Virus record (IMG/VR): IMGVR_UViG_3300042465_001424
Coordinates: 1-52,946 of that record
Length of the DNA stretch: 52,946 nt
From: a virus
Strand: one strand, 5' to 3'
The notes beneath the pieces are model-generated. The model worked only from the letters and a program-made list of their open reading frames with translations. It was not told where the DNA came from and did not search any database. Each line of letters opens with the position of its first letter. Position 1 is the first letter of the stretch. Positions 51,215 through 52,946 of this stretch are shown one piece after another. The position numbers and the translations under genes are program-made.

Positions 51215-51688
51215 TTATATAGGTCTTGTGATTATACTTTCGTTTGAGTTTCTTACATTTACTTTTTCTGCTTCATAATAATTCCAGTATGCTTCAACGC
51301 TATCACCAGGAACTTTGTATTGATCAGGCATACATTGAGGCATTGGTGTTAAATCAACTTTAGTTACATTTTTAGGAGACTTGCTTAGTACTCCACCACA
51401 CTTTATAATTGTTAAATGTGTTTTATTATAACGTCTGGTATATTCTTCACCAAGCGCTATCATATGATCATACAACCATTTGTAATTAGAGGTAGACTCT
51501 CGTGCCCATATTGCTGACGGATGATTCTTGTGAGTAACTTTATAAGGAACATCAGCAGATTCGCCATCAGATATTACATGCGCAGTACACAATAATTGTG
51601 CAGATTCTAGGATCATTTTTACTACATGCTTGTTATACATATACTTAGCCGCTTTTTCAGGGTCCGTAGATAAATAAAATATATTCAT
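51215..51688 (-). CDS. Conserved phage protein, possible DNA-repair glycosylase-like
   Basis: 157 residues. 'DPEKAAKYMYNKHVVKMILESAQLL', 'KNHPSAIWARESTSNYKWL' and 'EYTRRY' form a very conserved phage pattern that I recall being annotated in some genomes as pyrimidine-dimer glycosylase-like. That label is tentative and I cannot confirm catalytic residues. It starts 2 nt after the small ORF at 51691. Confidence 0.55.
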   Translation of the reverse strand: MNIFYLSTDPEKAAKYMYNKHVVKMILESAQLLCTAHVISDGESADVPYKVTHKNHPSAIWARESTSNYKWLYDHMIALGEEYTRRYNKTHLTIIKCGGVLSKSPKNVTKVDLTPMPQCMPDQYKVPGDSVEAYWNYYEAEKVNVRNSNESIITRPI

Positions 51689-51690
51689 AA

Positions 51691-51834
51691 TTAAAATTTA
51701 GTTATTAATAATTCTTTTGTTTTAAATTGAGGAAATAAAGTTTTATATTTTTTTATTGCTTCAACTTTAGTATAATAGTAATATCTCATTATATACTTTT
51801 CTGATATATAATCATACGGTTGTATTGTTATCAT
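51691..51834 (-). CDS. Small basic, Tyr-rich protein
   Basis: 47 residues with many Tyr and Lys (YISEKYIMRYYYYTKVEAIKKY, LFPQFKTKE). The start at 51834 lies 26 nt after promoter copy C and the stop is 2 nt before the next gene. Downstream spacing and promoter position support a real gene. No function. Confidence 0.5.
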   Translation of the reverse strand: MITIQPYDYISEKYIMRYYYYTKVEAIKKYKTLFPQFKTKELLITKF

Positions 51835-51859
51835 GATTAAATTGTTTTTGTTACATTAA

Positions 51860-51892
51860 TATTATCAATCTTTGATCGTGTTTAGACTGTAA
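51860..51892 (-). promoter_or_regulatory. Phage promoter-like element, copy C
   Basis: Minus strand reads TTACAGTCTAAACACGAT, 7 nt, TGATAATA, ending 26 nt before the small gene at 51834, the same distance as copy A. It follows the tRNA-like element with an 11-nt gap. Confidence 0.7.
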
Positions 51893-51903
51893 ATTTTAAT
51901 TAG

Positions 51904-51973
51904 GAACTAAAAGGGGAATCGAACCCCAAAACCCGTCGGTCGTAACATGCCTAAAAGGCCCAGTACTTAGTTC
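51904..51973 (-). tRNA. tRNA-like element, atypical; isotype not assignable
   Basis: On the minus strand the ends pair perfectly over seven bases (51967-51973 with 51904-51910), and a canonical T-arm GGGG-TTCGATT-CCCC lies at 51913-51927. Between them is a short GCC/GGC hairpin (loop TTTTA) and a GACC/GGTT hairpin, but no normal D-arm and no convincing five-pair anticodon stem; no 3' CCA is encoded. It is about 70 nt. It may be a degenerate tRNA or a tRNA mimic. Confidence 0.45.
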
Positions 51974-52033
51974 TTTAACACAACCTCTACACTACCTTAC
52001 CGCGCGGATCAGCAGGACAATTGTGTATAGCAA
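51974..52033. other. Intergenic region with no recognised gene
   Basis: 60 nt between the KTSC gene and the tRNA-like element. It holds a short CCGCGCGG palindrome, the most GC-rich spot around, but no frame with a plausible start and no clear hairpin with a T-tract. Confidence 0.4.
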
Positions 52034-52258
52034 CTATGCTTTCTTAAATCTGTAGAAAGCCAAAACATATTTGTTAAGGAATTTACCTTTAGACGAGGCA
52101 TCTCTCAATCCATTCATTACGTGAGCAGGTACGCTTAGGTATTCGTACTCTCTACCGTTCTTGAATAGAACAAATAATCGTTCAACATTTGGATAGTAAG
52201 CGACTTCTGAGATTGCGCTAGAATTTACTTCTAAAGTTTCAATTAAATTTACATTCAT
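52034..52258 (-). CDS. KTSC-domain protein
   Basis: 74 residues from ATG 52258. A longer frame opens upstream (to 52351), but the first 31 residues are low-complexity Lys/Asn and outside the domain. The core 'NSSAISEVAYYPNVERLFVLFKNGREYEYLSVP' and 'SSKGKFLNKYVL' matches the small KTSC fold, found in phages and linked to RNA or ribosome-associated proteins. The exact role is unknown. Confidence 0.75.
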   Translation of the reverse strand: MNVNLIETLEVNSSAISEVAYYPNVERLFVLFKNGREYEYLSVPAHVMNGLRDASSKGKFLNKYVLAFYRFKKA

Positions 52259-52368
52259 ATTATTTGTTTTTAAATTTTTCAAACAATTCTTTCCATTCTT
52301 TTTCTGTTTTAAATTATTGATTTTAAGTGTAATAAACTTATTTTTATACAATAAACTTATAAGGTTTA

Positions 52369-52818
52369 TTATTTCTTTTTAGCCTCTTCTTTTGTAATAA
52401 TTATTTTGTAATTAGGTTTAAGTGGTATTTTTTTCATTCCTATAAATTGATGATATTGTTCTTTAACAGTTTCAATTTTTTCACAACTTTGATTTTTAAC
52501 AAACCATTCAAGGAAGTCATCATCAATAGCTTGTACACCCTCTTTGATTAAGTCTTGGTCTGTGGTTAGGATGATTTTTTTGTAATCCTTTCTTACTTCC
52601 CAATAATCTTTGTCATCAACAACCCCTTTTCTGACTAAACTACCATCTAAATAATAAGATAGTCCAATATATTCATCAGAAGTGATGTGGATGTTAAATC
52701 TTTTGTATTCAGCTCTTTTAGTTGCCATATCTGCCAAGCATAGTCTATCAATTGTATCATACTTTTGTTTAACTAACCTACTTGGTTTGTCTGTTGGCAA
52801 TACGTGTATGTTTTTCAT
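52369..52818 (-). CDS. Conserved phage protein with 'DDFLEWFVKN' pattern
   Basis: 149 residues. The segment 'AIDDDFLEWFVKNQSCEKIE' near residue 97 is a very common phage motif that I recall from Bacteroidota phages, together with 'IILTTDQDLI' just before it. Mixed alpha/beta, no catalytic residues seen. The Lys-rich end (KEEAKKK) is disordered. It follows 5 nt after the next upstream gene. Confidence 0.6.
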   Translation of the reverse strand: MKNIHVLPTDKPSRLVKQKYDTIDRLCLADMATKRAEYKRFNIHITSDEYIGLSYYLDGSLVRKGVVDDKDYWEVRKDYKKIILTTDQDLIKEGVQAIDDDFLEWFVKNQSCEKIETVKEQYHQFIGMKKIPLKPNYKIIITKEEAKKK

Positions 52819-52823
52819 AAATC

Positions 52824-52943
52824 TTATTTGTTTTTAAATTGTTCGTTGTAGTATTGTTCTGCATAAAATCTATCAGACATAACTATTTTATCGCTTTCAT
52901 ATTTTCCATTTTTATAAGCATCAATTATCTGTTGCTTTTCCAT
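52824..52943 (-). CDS. Small protein, possibly 5'-truncated
   Basis: 39 residues if it starts at ATG 52943, 3 nt from the window edge; the frame is open to the edge, so the true start may be outside. Charged and Tyr/Asn-rich (MEKQQIIDAYKNGKYESDK). Stop is 5 nt before the next gene. Unknown function. Confidence 0.45.
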   Translation of the reverse strand: MEKQQIIDAYKNGKYESDKIVMSDRFYAEQYYNEQFKNK

Positions 52944-52946
52944 TTC

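Noticed and set aside
51904-52020. tmRNA or longer RNA including the 60-nt GC-rich stretch
   Set aside because: The 5' half of a tmRNA acceptor and a tag reading frame are missing; end pairing fits only the 70-nt element.

Overview
The window is a stretch of an AT-rich, tightly packed tailed-phage genome. The host is most likely a member of the Bacteroidota. The main reasons are start codons preceded by A-rich tracts instead of Shine-Dalgarno sequences, a Bacteroidota-style lipobox and Ala/Gln signal-peptidase site, and tail-fibre, connector and small-protein types typical of Flavobacterium, Cellulophaga and crAss-like podoviruses. No tape-measure, sheath or baseplate gene is visible, which fits a short-tailed virion. 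No integrase, repressor or DNA polymerase is present. The first gene is cut by the left edge and the last may be cut by the right edge, so the window is probably part of a larger genome.

Layout: genes on the plus strand (1-38075) are virion, lysis and chaperone functions; genes on the minus strand (38152-52946) are nucleotide metabolism, replication, recombination and regulation. The two arms converge on a bidirectional terminator near 38110-38148. From the left, the plus arm holds tail-fibre genes (1-3832), a lysis cassette (holin-like, second membrane protein, DUF5675-type enzyme, one-molecule spanin; 3838-5063), a GroEL/GroES pair (5216-7017), a run of small genes including a small HExxH zincin and an exported protein (7014-9915), and a tandem GroES-like protein (9917-10513). 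Then come the packaging and head genes (small and large terminase, portal, scaffold, major capsid), the connectors, two large tail/stabilisation proteins, a cupin, and three internal virion proteins. The last of these is a 2553-residue protein carrying a zincin motif, a sigma-region-2-like segment and a complete HAD phosphatase signature.

On the minus arm, read in transcription order from the right, there are small conserved phage genes, a tRNA-like element, a metallophosphoesterase, a DNA-binding protein, a sigma-70-family factor, a recombination cassette (ERF annealase, PD-(D/E)XK exonuclease, endonuclease VII, SSB, HNH nuclease), a primase-helicase, a thymidylate-synthase-family enzyme, MazG-like proteins, a DUF1064 nuclease and a B12-dependent ribonucleotide reductase. 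Three near-identical 33-nt promoter-like elements stand before minus-strand genes and are candidates for recognition by the phage sigma factor.

The points most worth following are these: the thymidylate-synthase homologue has Asp where thymidylate synthases have the uracil-selecting Asn, which predicts a dCMP (hydroxy)methylase and modified cytosine in phage DNA; the giant virion protein repeats a [IV]K[FL]SK motif between its modules; there is a two-gene chaperonin plus a tandem cpn10-like protein; there is a conserved promoter family; and there is a structured RNA candidate between a terminator and the HNH gene.
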